Below are positions 7,497-15,483 of a DNA stretch of 20,002 nt, piece by piece. Within the stretch, counting starts at the first letter, position 1; each line of letters begins with the position of its first letter. The DNA is taken from the IMG/VR virus record IMGVR_UViG_3300001097_001146, positions 3,065 through 23,066 of that record. One strand, given 5' to 3'. The notes under the pieces were generated by a model. That model saw only the letters and a program-made list of their open reading frames with translations. It did no database searches and was not told where the DNA came from. The position numbers and the translations under genes were made by a program. This DNA is from a virus.

Positions 7497-8511
7497 ACCA
7501 ACAATCACAAACCTAGAAAAATACTATGTAAACCAAGCATTAGATGCTGGCGATATTGGTATAGGGGATTTTATCGAAAAGTTTGAAAGCAAGTGGGCTC
7601 TCTATAATTTCAAAGGATATGGTGTTTCGTGTAATAGTGGAACCAACGCAATATATCTAGCACTTAAAGCATTAGGAATTGGTCCAGGAGATGAAGTTAT
7701 AGTGCCTGAGTTCACTATGATAGCAACCGCATGGGCTGTAACATATACAGGTGCTACTCCTGTATTTGTAGACTGTAAAGATGACCTTACCATTGACCCA
7801 GAGTTAATCAAAAAGGCAATTCATTCTAATACAAAGGCAATCATACCTGTGCATATATATGGGAGAACCTGTGACAGGGTTGCCATTCAAAAGATAGCTA
7901 AGAAACATAAACTATTCATAGTTGAGGATATGGCAGAGGGTCATGGAATACAACCAACAGGTGATATATCGTGCTACTCCTTTTATGGTAATAAGATACT
8001 TACAACAGGTGAGGGTGGAATGTGTCTGACTAATAACAAAAAACTTGCTGATGAGATGAGATTGTATGCAAATATGTACTTCGATAAGAAACGAACACTC
8101 ATACACCCTAAAATAGGGCACAACTTCCGTATGACAAACCTACAAGCCGCTGTCGGACTAGCACAAGTAGAACGATGTAGTGATATACTTGAAAAACGAA
8201 GACAGATAGAAGTATGGTACGACACACACCTGCCTAAATCGCTCAAAATGCCATCGAGAGAGGTACTTTGGGTCTATGACATAGATTGTGGTGATGGTCA
8301 GGAAAAAATCAAGGAGAAGCTCGCGCAGAACGACATAGAGAGCAGATATGGTTTCAAGTGCATGAGTCAGCAACCAATGTATCTCGGAGAATATAAACAT
8401 CTCAACGCATATAAGTGGAGTAAGAGAATACTATATTTACCAACGTTCTACGATTTAACAGAGGAACAAATTAAAGAAATATGCCAAATCCTACCAAACA
8501 ACTTACAATAG
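7483..8511 (+). CDS. DegT/DnrJ/EryC1/StrS-family sugar aminotransferase
   Basis: 342 residues, PLP-dependent fold-type I. Key signatures are SGTNAIYLALKALGIGPGDEVIVP (SGTNA at 52-56, phosphate binding), VEDMAEGHG (147-155, Asp149 contacting the PLP ring nitrogen) and the PLP-binding SFYGNKILTTGEGGM with Lys171. The GNK-x-x-TTGEGG form resembles GDP-perosamine synthase-type members, which transfer an amino group from glutamate to a 4-keto-6-deoxy nucleotide sugar. The C-terminal part (residues ~255-342) is somewhat shorter than in typical family members (about 360-400). It overlaps the preceding gene by 14 and the following gene by 31 bases. The family call is firm; the exact sugar (3- or 4-amino) is not. 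Confidence 0.92.
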   Translation: MKCSKPTITNLEKYYVNQALDAGDIGIGDFIEKFESKWALYNFKGYGVSCNSGTNAIYLALKALGIGPGDEVIVPEFTMIATAWAVTYTGATPVFVDCKDDLTIDPELIKKAIHSNTKAIIPVHIYGRTCDRVAIQKIAKKHKLFIVEDMAEGHGIQPTGDISCYSFYGNKILTTGEGGMCLTNNKKLADEMRLYANMYFDKKRTLIHPKIGHNFRMTNLQAAVGLAQVERCSDILEKRRQIEVWYDTHLPKSLKMPSREVLWVYDIDCGDGQEKIKEKLAQNDIESRYGFKCMSQQPMYLGEYKHLNAYKWSKRILYLPTFYDLTEEQIKEICQILPNNLQ

Positions 8512-9188
8512 AAATTATCACAAGTATCACAAACGCTAAGGATGAGCTTGTAGAATACCTTAATAAGGGAAGTGTAATATACACAGCGTTCATGGATTCG
8601 CCCACTTCATCTAATACTTGGAATATCAAGAACGCCTACGACAGATTCAAAGACCCTCGTCGAAACTCGCGAATACATAAGATACTTATTCATAAATACT
8701 CTACCGCAGACATAACTATATGGATGGACGGGAACAAATATCTTCTCACAACCCCTGAGGAGATGGTGGAAAAATACCTCAATGGATATGATATGGCTAT
8801 TTTTAGTCACTCTCAAAGAGATTGTATTTATGACGAGGCTATGGTTGTTGCTAAATTGAAACTAGATGACCCTGAAGTAATCATAGAACAAGCTAAATAC
8901 TACGAGGACAATGATTTTGCAAAGCATAAAGGACTATGTGAGGGAGGTTTTATTATAAGACGAAATAATCATCGCACTCGTACCTTTAACGAAGCATGGT
9001 GGGCTGACTATTGCAGGTTCTCTCGCAGGGACCAATTATCACTTATGCCAGCAATAGAACAATCAGGGGTTAATGTTAATATAATTTATGCACCCTTTAG
9101 ACGACAAAGTGACAACAGTTATGTGAGAGATGGTGGTTCTATGTCGATAGTCGGACACTTACACGCAGAGGGTAACCATAATCAATAA
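8481..9188 (+). CDS. TOD1/MUCI70 (DUF616) glycosyltransferase-like protein
   Basis: 235 residues. The pattern RNSRIHKILIHKY (61-73) followed by ADITIWMDGNKYLL (with WMDGN at 81-85), then IFSHSQRDCIYDEA (about 107-120), and RRDQLSLMPAI near residue 182, matches the DUF616 family named after plant TOD1 and MUCI70, proposed glycosyltransferases. The WMDGN element is the likely equivalent of the metal/nucleotide-binding DxD-type region of a GT-A fold. It is cytosolic with no membrane segment. The start lies inside the aminotransferase gene. The activity of prokaryotic and phage members is not established; glycan transfer is inferred from family and context. Confidence 0.75.
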   Translation: MPNPTKQLTIEIITSITNAKDELVEYLNKGSVIYTAFMDSPTSSNTWNIKNAYDRFKDPRRNSRIHKILIHKYSTADITIWMDGNKYLLTTPEEMVEKYLNGYDMAIFSHSQRDCIYDEAMVVAKLKLDDPEVIIEQAKYYEDNDFAKHKGLCEGGFIIRRNNHRTRTFNEAWWADYCRFSRRDQLSLMPAIEQSGVNVNIIYAPFRRQSDNSYVRDGGSMSIVGHLHAEGNHNQ

Positions 9189-9189
9189 T

Positions 9190-9963
9190 ATGAAAACAGT
9201 CGGGATTTACGGATACGGGGTAGTGGGAAAGGGAATTGAAAAGCTATTCAAGGACCATTTCGAGATAGAGATATATGACACAGTATCACATAAGGATAAA
9301 ATCGAGTGTGATTTAGCTGTTGTTTGTGTTCCTACACCCATGAAAGAAGATGGATCATGTGATACATCAAGGGTTGAGGAGGTTATAGCACTAACTAACG
9401 CGCCACTTATTCTTATAAAAAGCACGGTTCCCCCTGGTACAACTGATTATCTTGCTGAGAAATATAACAAGTCTATATGTTTTTCACCTGAATATATGGG
9501 AGAAAGTAAATACTTTACACCCTTTTGGAAGTATCCAGACCCAACAGATGCACGGGGACACACTTTCTGCATCATAGGGGGTGCACAGGCATCTGATGTA
9601 GCAAATTACTTCCTGAAAGCAATGTCAGTAGATACTATATACTCAATCTGCACAGCTGTAGAGGCGGAATTGACCAAGTATGCAGAGAATAGCTTTTTTG
9701 CTACTAAGGTGTCGTTTTGTAATGAGTTCTATCAGATAGCACAACGCTTCGGAGTTGATTATAAAAGACTTCGCGAGAACTGGCTCTTAGACCCTAGAGT
9801 AAACCGTAATCATACCCTTGTGTTTGAAGATGACCTTGGGTGGGGTGGTAAATGCTTCCCGAAAGACCTTAATGCAATCGTGAAAGCGAGTGAGGATAAA
9901 GGGTTTGAACCTGTATTATTAAAAGCTGTTATTGAGTCTAATAAACGAGTACGCAATGAGTAA
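9190..9963 (+). CDS. Short UDP-glucose/GDP-mannose dehydrogenase-family protein
   Basis: 257 residues, against about 390-450 for normal members. The NAD-binding domain has GYGVVG (residues 8-13) and CVPTPMKEDGSCD; STVPPGTT has Thr79. The catalytic set of UDP-glucose dehydrogenases is intact: Glu101 and Glu105 (SPEYMGES), Lys163 and Asn167 (ELTKYAENSF), and Cys222, Lys225, Asp226 in GWGGKCFPKD. What is missing is the whole C-terminal nucleotide-sugar binding domain; the protein ends after the dimerisation helix (VIESNKRVRNE). It would oxidise the C6 hydroxyl of an NDP-sugar to a uronate if it binds a substrate. The end overlaps the next gene by 8 bases, so the short form is not caused by a recent frameshift in an otherwise continuing frame. 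Confidence 0.82.
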   Translation: MKTVGIYGYGVVGKGIEKLFKDHFEIEIYDTVSHKDKIECDLAVVCVPTPMKEDGSCDTSRVEEVIALTNAPLILIKSTVPPGTTDYLAEKYNKSICFSPEYMGESKYFTPFWKYPDPTDARGHTFCIIGGAQASDVANYFLKAMSVDTIYSICTAVEAELTKYAENSFFATKVSFCNEFYQIAQRFGVDYKRLRENWLLDPRVNRNHTLVFEDDLGWGGKCFPKDLNAIVKASEDKGFEPVLLKAVIESNKRVRNE

Positions 9964-11098
9964 AATACTATTCTATTTTTCAGACCATGGGGCTAACGCC
10001 GTTCGACAAAGTGAAAACCTGTACGGTGGTGTTGGTTACTATCGTGTAGTCAAGGTAGCAGAACAGGTAAAGGGTCATGATGTAACTGTATGGGGTACAC
10101 AACTAACTAAAAAGGGTGAATCCAAAGCAGAGCGTTGGGAAAGAATCTTTAAAGAATATGACATATTTTGGTCAAGCTACTTCAGTGATGGAGAAGAGGC
10201 ATCTGCATTGTTTTATACTAGAGATAAGCTAAACAGAGAGGGAAAGAATAAAAAGGTTGTATTAGACGTAGATGATAACTTTCTTGATATTCTTGAAAGT
10301 CACCCACTATATGACAAGATAAAAAGTGGAAAGAAAGATAGGGCTTTTATGTCCACAATCCTTTCATTTGCTGACGTTATTACGGTTTCAACCGAACCAT
10401 TAAAACTGCGCTTTGCTAAGCATTTCAGAGATGTGTACAAAATAGAAAAAGAGATAGTGGTAATCCCTAACATGAATGACATCAAGGACTGGAATTTTAC
10501 GGTTCCTAAAAAGAAAAATAAGATAATTATTGGATATGCAGGGTCAAATTCCCATCAAGATGACCTCAAGATGTTTATTCCAAATCTATTAGAGGTTATG
10601 AAAAAGCATAAGAATGTCTATTTTGAGTGCATTGGCTCTATAACTAAAGATATGTTGCACTTGTTTAAGGACTTCCCGTCACATGAAATGAATCGTTGCG
10701 ACATAGGAGGAGGAACTCACACGTTTAAGGAATACCCAGAATACATAGCAAGTAGGGGGTGGGATATAGGTGTTGCACCACTTGATGATAATGCGTTTAC
10801 TAGGTGTAAATCTCATATCAAGTTTATGGAATATGCAGCTCTACACATACCCGTTATCGCAAGTATGGTACACCCATACTGTATCGCAATCTCTGATAGA
10901 TATGTGATAGAGCAAGATAAGACGGGGTTACTTGTGAAACCATCTGAATGGGAAGAAGCACTTGAAACCCTTATAACTAATGCTGAAAAGAGAAAGGAAC
11001 TTGCTGAAAATGCCCATAAACATATCACAGATAACTGGCAATACGACGATGGACTTGTTTCTGAACGTATCGCGGAGGTACTAAGTAAACTAAAATAG
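9956..11098 (+). CDS. Glycosyltransferase, GT4-type (GT-B fold)
   Basis: 380 residues from ATG 9956; an in-frame TTG at 9932 would lie deeper in the dehydrogenase gene and is less likely. The N-terminal domain has YGGVGYYRVVKVAEQVKGHDVTVW (the Gly-rich acceptor loop) and VVLDVDDNFLDI (DVDD at 104-107), a signature of a GT subgroup common in phages and surface-glycan loci. Then come the linker (IVVIPNMND), the donor domain start (IIIGYAGSNSHQDDL), and the donor-binding region RGWDIGVAPLDDNAFTRCKSHIKFMEYAALHIPVIAS in overlapping pieces, matching the GT4 E-x7-E-like motif. It transfers a sugar from an NDP donor; specificity unknown. It is the last gene of the block; a 75-base gap follows. Confidence 0.85.
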   Translation: MSKILFYFSDHGANAVRQSENLYGGVGYYRVVKVAEQVKGHDVTVWGTQLTKKGESKAERWERIFKEYDIFWSSYFSDGEEASALFYTRDKLNREGKNKKVVLDVDDNFLDILESHPLYDKIKSGKKDRAFMSTILSFADVITVSTEPLKLRFAKHFRDVYKIEKEIVVIPNMNDIKDWNFTVPKKKNKIIIGYAGSNSHQDDLKMFIPNLLEVMKKHKNVYFECIGSITKDMLHLFKDFPSHEMNRCDIGGGTHTFKEYPEYIASRGWDIGVAPLDDNAFTRCKSHIKFMEYAALHIPVIASMVHPYCIAISDRYVIEQDKTGLLVKPSEWEEALETLITNAEKRKELAENAHKHITDNWQYDDGLVSERIAEVLSKLK

Positions 11099-11173
11099 CT
11101 TTATACTATAGCGTTTTAAGTAAAGTGGTGTCCTGTTTACTGTAGGATATTTCTATTTGTATATGATATATAT
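11099..11173 (+). promoter_or_regulatory. Intergenic gap with candidate promoter elements
   Basis: This 75-base gap is one of the few real spacers in the window. It begins with TTATACTATAGCG (11101-11113), an 11/13 match to the motif in front of the glycan block. A second TTTACT box (11136-11141), also seen at 3806, precedes TATGAT (11162-11167) by 20 bases, a poor spacing. A weak 6-bp inverted repeat (AGTAAA 11119-11124, TTTACT 11136-11141) lacks a T-tract and is not a convincing terminator. It could hold the promoter of the tail module. Confidence 0.3.
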
Positions 11174-11869
11174 ATGACAATTACAGAAATACTTGCAGAC
11201 GCTCGCCGATTGGTAAAGGCAAATACCACGTCTCTACCTACGGCTGATGCTATTGAAATAGCTAACCGTGAATTAGAGCGTGTTGTAGGTAAAATTAGGC
11301 AAGCACAGGGACGATGGCAGTGGGATGATTTCAATGAAACAGATTTTGCCATTGCTACCACTGGATTGACTGCAAATATACAAGACTATTCTCTCGACGT
11401 AACTCATTATCGTATCGAGCGTGTCGAAGTGCGTGATACTGATGGAAAATGGAGAAAGCTAACACCGTTTGACCAAGTAGATATTTATGACCAATCACTT
11501 ACCGACTTCCTTAATACGGCAGGATTACCACAGTGTTACGACAAGGTTGGTAACTCACTCTTTCTCTATCCAAAGCCTAACTATACCGACGCTACACCTA
11601 CAGACGGCTCATTAAAAGTATTTTATGAGCGTGGTACAGACTACTTTCTCACATCTGACACAATAAAAACACCAGGATTTAATCCTCTATTTCACAGGCT
11701 CATCTCAATGGGGATTGCATTAGATTACGCGATAATCAACGACCTGAAAGCCGTGAACAATATCGCATCACGAATCCTTGTGATGGAAGATGAATTAGCA
11801 ACGTACTACGCTCTCCGCGATGAGGATGAGCACTTAACATTAAGAACAAGGCTTCACAGCTTTAAATAA
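11174..11869 (+). CDS. Head-tail adaptor-like structural protein
   Basis: 231 residues. The N-terminal helix region (ITEILADARRLVKANTTSLPTADAIEIANRELERVVGKI, seen in pieces), the RWQWDDFN motif, a TANIQDYSLDVTHYRIERVEV strand region and a late LFHRLISMGIALDYAI helix resemble the P22 gp4/adaptor-type proteins that dock under the portal and start the tail of podoviruses. 'DYSLDxxHYRIERVEVRD...W..L' is the typical conserved beta segment. It is the first gene after the glycan block and restores normal head-tail gene order. The assignment rests on pattern resemblance and position; another small tail structural protein is possible. Confidence 0.6.
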   Translation: MTITEILADARRLVKANTTSLPTADAIEIANRELERVVGKIRQAQGRWQWDDFNETDFAIATTGLTANIQDYSLDVTHYRIERVEVRDTDGKWRKLTPFDQVDIYDQSLTDFLNTAGLPQCYDKVGNSLFLYPKPNYTDATPTDGSLKVFYERGTDYFLTSDTIKTPGFNPLFHRLISMGIALDYAIINDLKAVNNIASRILVMEDELATYYALRDEDEHLTLRTRLHSFK

Positions 11870-11877
11870 CAAATAAT

Positions 11878-12333
11878 ATGGACACATTAAAATTAAAAGG
11901 ACAAATAGACTTCAAAGTAACACGACTAGACGGCTCTATTGAGGAGTGGTCAGTAAACAACCTCATTGTGAGCGCTGGAAGGGCTCAGCTTGCTCTTCTT
12001 GCAGGAGATGCTTCTGCAACACCGTTTTCTTATCTCGAACTTGGGACATCAAATACAGCAACTGCGGTAGCTCAAACAGCACTTCAGGCAGCAATTTCTG
12101 ACTCAGGACTTGCTCGCGCATCAGCTACTGTTTCCCGTGTAACAACCACAGTAGCTAACGATACACTTCAACTTGTGTATATATGGACAGCATCTGGTAC
12201 AAAGGCGGTAGAAGAAATTGGCATCTTTAACGCCGCGTCCACTGGAACAATGCTTGGTCGAGCACTGACTGGTACTAAAAACTTAATAAGTGGTGAAATG
12301 TTTTCAGCTACTTACAAAGTAATCTTCGCATAA
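11878..12333 (+). CDS. Phage virion/appendage structural protein
   Basis: 151 residues. The layout, NLIVSAGRAQLALL, then FSYLELGTSNTAT, a Thr/Ala/Ser-rich beta region, and AVEEIGIFNAASTGTMLGRAL, is a recurring pattern in small phage structural proteins (beta-sandwich, often tail or baseplate-associated). The N-terminus (LKGQIDFKVTRLDGSIEEWS) reads as an initial beta-strand pair. It is preceded by an A-rich AATAAT leader instead of a ribosome binding site. Start and stop are well set by neighbours. It is not known whether the protein is in the tail, a spike base or a head fibre. Confidence 0.65.
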   Translation: MDTLKLKGQIDFKVTRLDGSIEEWSVNNLIVSAGRAQLALLAGDASATPFSYLELGTSNTATAVAQTALQAAISDSGLARASATVSRVTTTVANDTLQLVYIWTASGTKAVEEIGIFNAASTGTMLGRALTGTKNLISGEMFSATYKVIFA

Positions 12334-12336
12334 CCC

Positions 12337-13164
12337 ATGGCTGTTACTGTCGCCTCATCATCTCTCACAACTGTTTCATCTACAAACCGAAACAGTGTAG
12401 TGATTACAAAACCAACAGGTTTGGCGGTGGGCGATTTGTTATTGGCACATATATCTCGTAACGGAGCAGGAACACTCACTGAACCTTCTGGTTTTACTGT
12501 ATTGCGTACCGATGTGGGTGGTGGTGCTCTTATACGAAACACTATTTCATATAAGATTGCAGATGCTACCGATGTTGCCGCATCAAATTTTACATGGAGT
12601 TGGACACTTACAGACGTAATAAATGGTGGATTGATGAGAATTACTGGTTTTAACACGGCTCAACTCATATATGCGTCTAGTTCTGCGACAGCAACAGACA
12701 CAGCAAACCCATCATTTGCAAACACAATCACACCGTTTGTACCAGAATCTCTACTTGTTATGTTTTTAGCAGGGGGTGGTAATGATAATCCTATTGGGGG
12801 ATATGCCGTCGCAACATCTAACCCTTCTTGGACTGAGTCATGGGACGGTGAAGATGGTTCTGCTAATGGTGTTTGGATGGCTGCGGCTTTTGCTAACCGA
12901 ACACAAGTAACTGCTACAGGTAATTCGTCTGTAACTGGGGGAGAGGCAACAATGGATTCTAATTGCGTATTATTAACGATTGGTCCTGCAAATGAAACTA
13001 CTCAAACAGATACAACCACTATAACTGATGCAACAGTATTTGGTTTTGCAATCATCATAAGTGATGTACTTTCAATTACCGATACAGTAACCGCTACCGC
13101 AACAAGACTATGGAATACTGTTACTAAAAATGTTTCTACTTGGTATAACCAGAATAAAACCTAA
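12337..13164 (+). CDS. Ser/Thr-rich beta-sandwich appendage protein
   Basis: 275 residues, very rich in Thr, Ser, Ala and Gly. The N-terminal ~200 residues have a repeating strand pattern (VVITKPTGLAVGDLLLAHIS; EPSGFTVLRT; TISYKIADATDV; NFTWSWTLT) seen in phage appendage and surface beta-sandwich proteins ('P-x-G-hydrophobic-x-x-GDLLLA' start). The C-terminal ~60 residues are almost pure Thr/Ile/Asp repeats (TTTITDATVFG, LSITDTVTATATRLWNT) and end in a TWYNQNKT tail. The exact role is unknown; a tail fibre or head decoration is likely. Given the glycan genes nearby, this low-complexity Ser/Thr protein is a plausible, unproven acceptor. It overlaps the next gene by one base (TAATG). Confidence 0.55.
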   Translation: MAVTVASSSLTTVSSTNRNSVVITKPTGLAVGDLLLAHISRNGAGTLTEPSGFTVLRTDVGGGALIRNTISYKIADATDVAASNFTWSWTLTDVINGGLMRITGFNTAQLIYASSSATATDTANPSFANTITPFVPESLLVMFLAGGGNDNPIGGYAVATSNPSWTESWDGEDGSANGVWMAAAFANRTQVTATGNSSVTGGEATMDSNCVLLTIGPANETTQTDTTTITDATVFGFAIIISDVLSITDTVTATATRLWNTVTKNVSTWYNQNKT

Positions 13165-13415
13165 TGGAAAACTTACAGCAACAAATCAATGAACTACGAC
13201 AGCAGATTGATAGCCTAAAATCATCAACGACTATTCCTTTTGACATAGGAGAAGCAATTAGACTGAGAATGAATCTACCTCTTCAGCTAACCAGTGCGCC
13301 TATTTCAGCGGTTACTTCACCAACAGGTGGCGCAACAGTAGATACACCAGCGCGAACCGCCATTGATTCTATAATCACACAACTAGAAACACTTGGTCTA
13401 ATAAATCCAAACTAA
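13164..13415 (+). CDS. Small coiled-coil structural protein
   Basis: 83 residues. The first 20 residues (MENLQQQINELRQQIDSLKS) form a clear short coiled coil; the rest is Thr/Ala/Pro-rich with a final helix (ARTAIDSIITQLETLGLINPN). Small proteins of this type near tail genes often trimerise as fibre adaptors or are virion minor proteins. TAATG overlaps with both neighbours indicate tight translational coupling. Family not recognised. Confidence 0.7.
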   Translation: MENLQQQINELRQQIDSLKSSTTIPFDIGEAIRLRMNLPLQLTSAPISAVTSPTGGATVDTPARTAIDSIITQLETLGLINPN

Positions 13416-15475
13416 TGATTAAAATACCTAATACAGAAAAAAAGTTCTCTCAACCAAACACATCTGACCTGTTCGGTAACATTTTTTATACTAAAAATAT
13501 GAACTTTGATGAGGCTGGTTATGTCAAGTTATCATCTCGCTCAGTTTCAATCATCAATCAAGATGATGATGCTGATTTTAACTTACCCGTATCATTTGGA
13601 AGAAAAGATAGTGGTTTTTGGAATGTTGTAACTTCGGGAGATTTATCAGTTTCATCAAAACCATTTGAGGTGTTTATTTCTGAGACCGCACTTTCTGCGG
13701 CAGAAGATAATGGGGCTAATGTACCAACCCTTGCTAATGAAAGTAGGGGGGAATGGTGGCGGAATAAATGGCACGTTAGTACAACATCAAACGTTGTATA
13801 TAAAGATGAGGGTTCAGGTAGTGACTGGACAGTAGTTAGTCCATCACTTGCACTAACTGCTAATAAGGTACATGACTTGGAAGTATTTAGGTCTAAAAAC
13901 ACACTATGTGTAACAAATGGTAATTCTGTAGTACAGCTAAACACCTCGTATGCAAGCACAACAAATCTGACACTTCCCTCTGACTTTGAAGCAGTCGGAC
14001 TTTCTTACAACAATAATAGATTGGCAATTATTACAAAAATATCCACTGGTTCACTTGGACAAAATCAAGAGGCGTATTTTTTTATATGGGACGGAGCAAC
14101 AACATCTGCAAACCAGGGTTTTTCAATGGGAACAGATATGATTATTGCTATCTCTCCTTATAAATCATCTTGGGTTATCCTCACAAGAACAGGGGAAATA
14201 AAATACTTTAACGGTGGCGGATTTGACCTTTTATCTACACTTCCACTGTACTATTTGAATAGAACATGGGGAAATTCAAATGATTTAGAAGCATGGGGAA
14301 ATGTATTACAGGTAGACGGTGAAATTATCTATATCAACGTCAATAGCAAAGTAAACCCTTTTGGAATAAAAGGCGAGGAATATATATCAAATTCTCCTGG
14401 TGGTGTTTTGTGTTATGACGCAAAGGTTGGACTCTATCACAGGTACTCCCCTTCAATTTCTCCTGCAGGAATGGTTACAGTACTACTCGCAGGTGTTAAT
14501 GTAACCACTGACATACTCACAGCAAACGCAGGAACGATTCAGAAAACAGGATCACCTGTTAAATATCTTTCCAGTAGAACTACTAAAATAGGTGGGTTAA
14601 AGACAGGAACAATTTATTACTCTATAAGACACACATCGACTACATTCAGCCTTGCAGAAACCTACGCAGACGCTGTAGCAGGAAATAAGATTAACCTTAC
14701 ATCAACAGGGGCAGCAACAAACTATTTCATGTTTGTACTTGTCCGTGATTATGGCGCATCAAGAATGCGAAGAACTGGTGGTATAGGTGTTGCTGAACTC
14801 CCAACCCACGCAATAGACAACCTTGTTATGGGTAGTGAGCTCTATGAATATGATGCGGCAGGAACACTTGAGCACATGAACTTTGTCGTTTCTGGTTTTA
14901 AAAACATTGGGTACATTGTTAGTGCAAAAATAACATCACAAGGGGTAGAAGATAACACTAAAAAGCTATTTCTCAAGTATCGACCATTGAAAGCAGGTGA
15001 AAAAATTGTGGTCAAAATGAAAGACAGAAACATTCTCGGTATTCCTGTAACTACACCACAAGACACTGTACAGTGTGCATGGACAGACAATAATACATTT
15101 ACAACCACAGCAGACCTCTCAGAGGTGGAATCATTTATCAATAACGATGGTGGTGAATGTGAGTGTGAGATTATTGCAGGTGCAGGTGCAGGTCAAATGG
15201 CTCAAATCAGTTCAATTTCAGTCCTTAATGGAACATATACCGTCAATCTTGCAGAAGAAATGGACGGTGCTGAATCAGGATATATCTGTGACATTTTAAT
15301 AGAAAACTGGAAAAAACTTGGTGAGATTAACGATACGGAAACAAATGGGTGGGAAGAGTTTCCAATCGCCACCTCCTCAAAGTGGGTAATGTTCAAAGTA
15401 GAGTTTCGTGGCGATGAAGATTTGACACTGGAAGAATTACAAATTATTAACACAATTCAGCTCGCTGCTGTATAA
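13415..15475 (+). CDS. Large tail protein, beta-rich (nozzle/hub-like candidate)
   Basis: 686 residues. The N-terminal half shows repeated blade-like elements (RGEWWRNKWHVSTTSNVVYKD, LEVFRSKNTLCVTNGNSVVQLN, AVGLSYNNNRLAIIT, EAYFFIWDGAT, KSSWVILTRTGEIKYFNGG) that look like a beta-propeller, as in podovirus tail-closing proteins. The second half is a set of beta-domains (GLKTGTIYYSIRHTSTTF; KYRPLKAGEKIVVKMKDR) and an EVESFINNDGGECECEI segment. A 3x GCAGGT tandem (15177-15194) encodes AGAGAG. Size, order (after adaptor and small appendages, before internal virion-type genes) and fold impression favour a tail hub or nozzle protein; direct family identification was not possible. Confidence 0.55.
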   Translation: MIKIPNTEKKFSQPNTSDLFGNIFYTKNMNFDEAGYVKLSSRSVSIINQDDDADFNLPVSFGRKDSGFWNVVTSGDLSVSSKPFEVFISETALSAAEDNGANVPTLANESRGEWWRNKWHVSTTSNVVYKDEGSGSDWTVVSPSLALTANKVHDLEVFRSKNTLCVTNGNSVVQLNTSYASTTNLTLPSDFEAVGLSYNNNRLAIITKISTGSLGQNQEAYFFIWDGATTSANQGFSMGTDMIIAISPYKSSWVILTRTGEIKYFNGGGFDLLSTLPLYYLNRTWGNSNDLEAWGNVLQVDGEIIYINVNSKVNPFGIKGEEYISNSPGGVLCYDAKVGLYHRYSPSISPAGMVTVLLAGVNVTTDILTANAGTIQKTGSPVKYLSSRTTKIGGLKTGTIYYSIRHTSTTFSLAETYADAVAGNKINLTSTGAATNYFMFVLVRDYGASRMRRTGGIGVAELPTHAIDNLVMGSELYEYDAAGTLEHMNFVVSGFKNIGYIVSAKITSQGVEDNTKKLFLKYRPLKAGEKIVVKMKDRNILGIPVTTPQDTVQCAWTDNNTFTTTADLSEVESFINNDGGECECEIIAGAGAGQMAQISSISVLNGTYTVNLAEEMDGAESGYICDILIENWKKLGEINDTETNGWEEFPIATSSKWVMFKVEFRGDEDLTLEELQIINTIQLAAV

Positions 15476-15483
15476 TTACAATC

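Noticed and set aside
9932-9955. TTG start for the second GT4 glycosyltransferase
   Set aside because: ATG 9956 starts directly before the expected first beta strand (MSKILFYF) and gives the short overlap typical of this cluster.
11119-11141. Inverted repeat AGTAAA/TTTACT as a terminator of the glycan block
   Set aside because: Only 6 AT-rich base pairs with an 11-base loop and no following T-tract.
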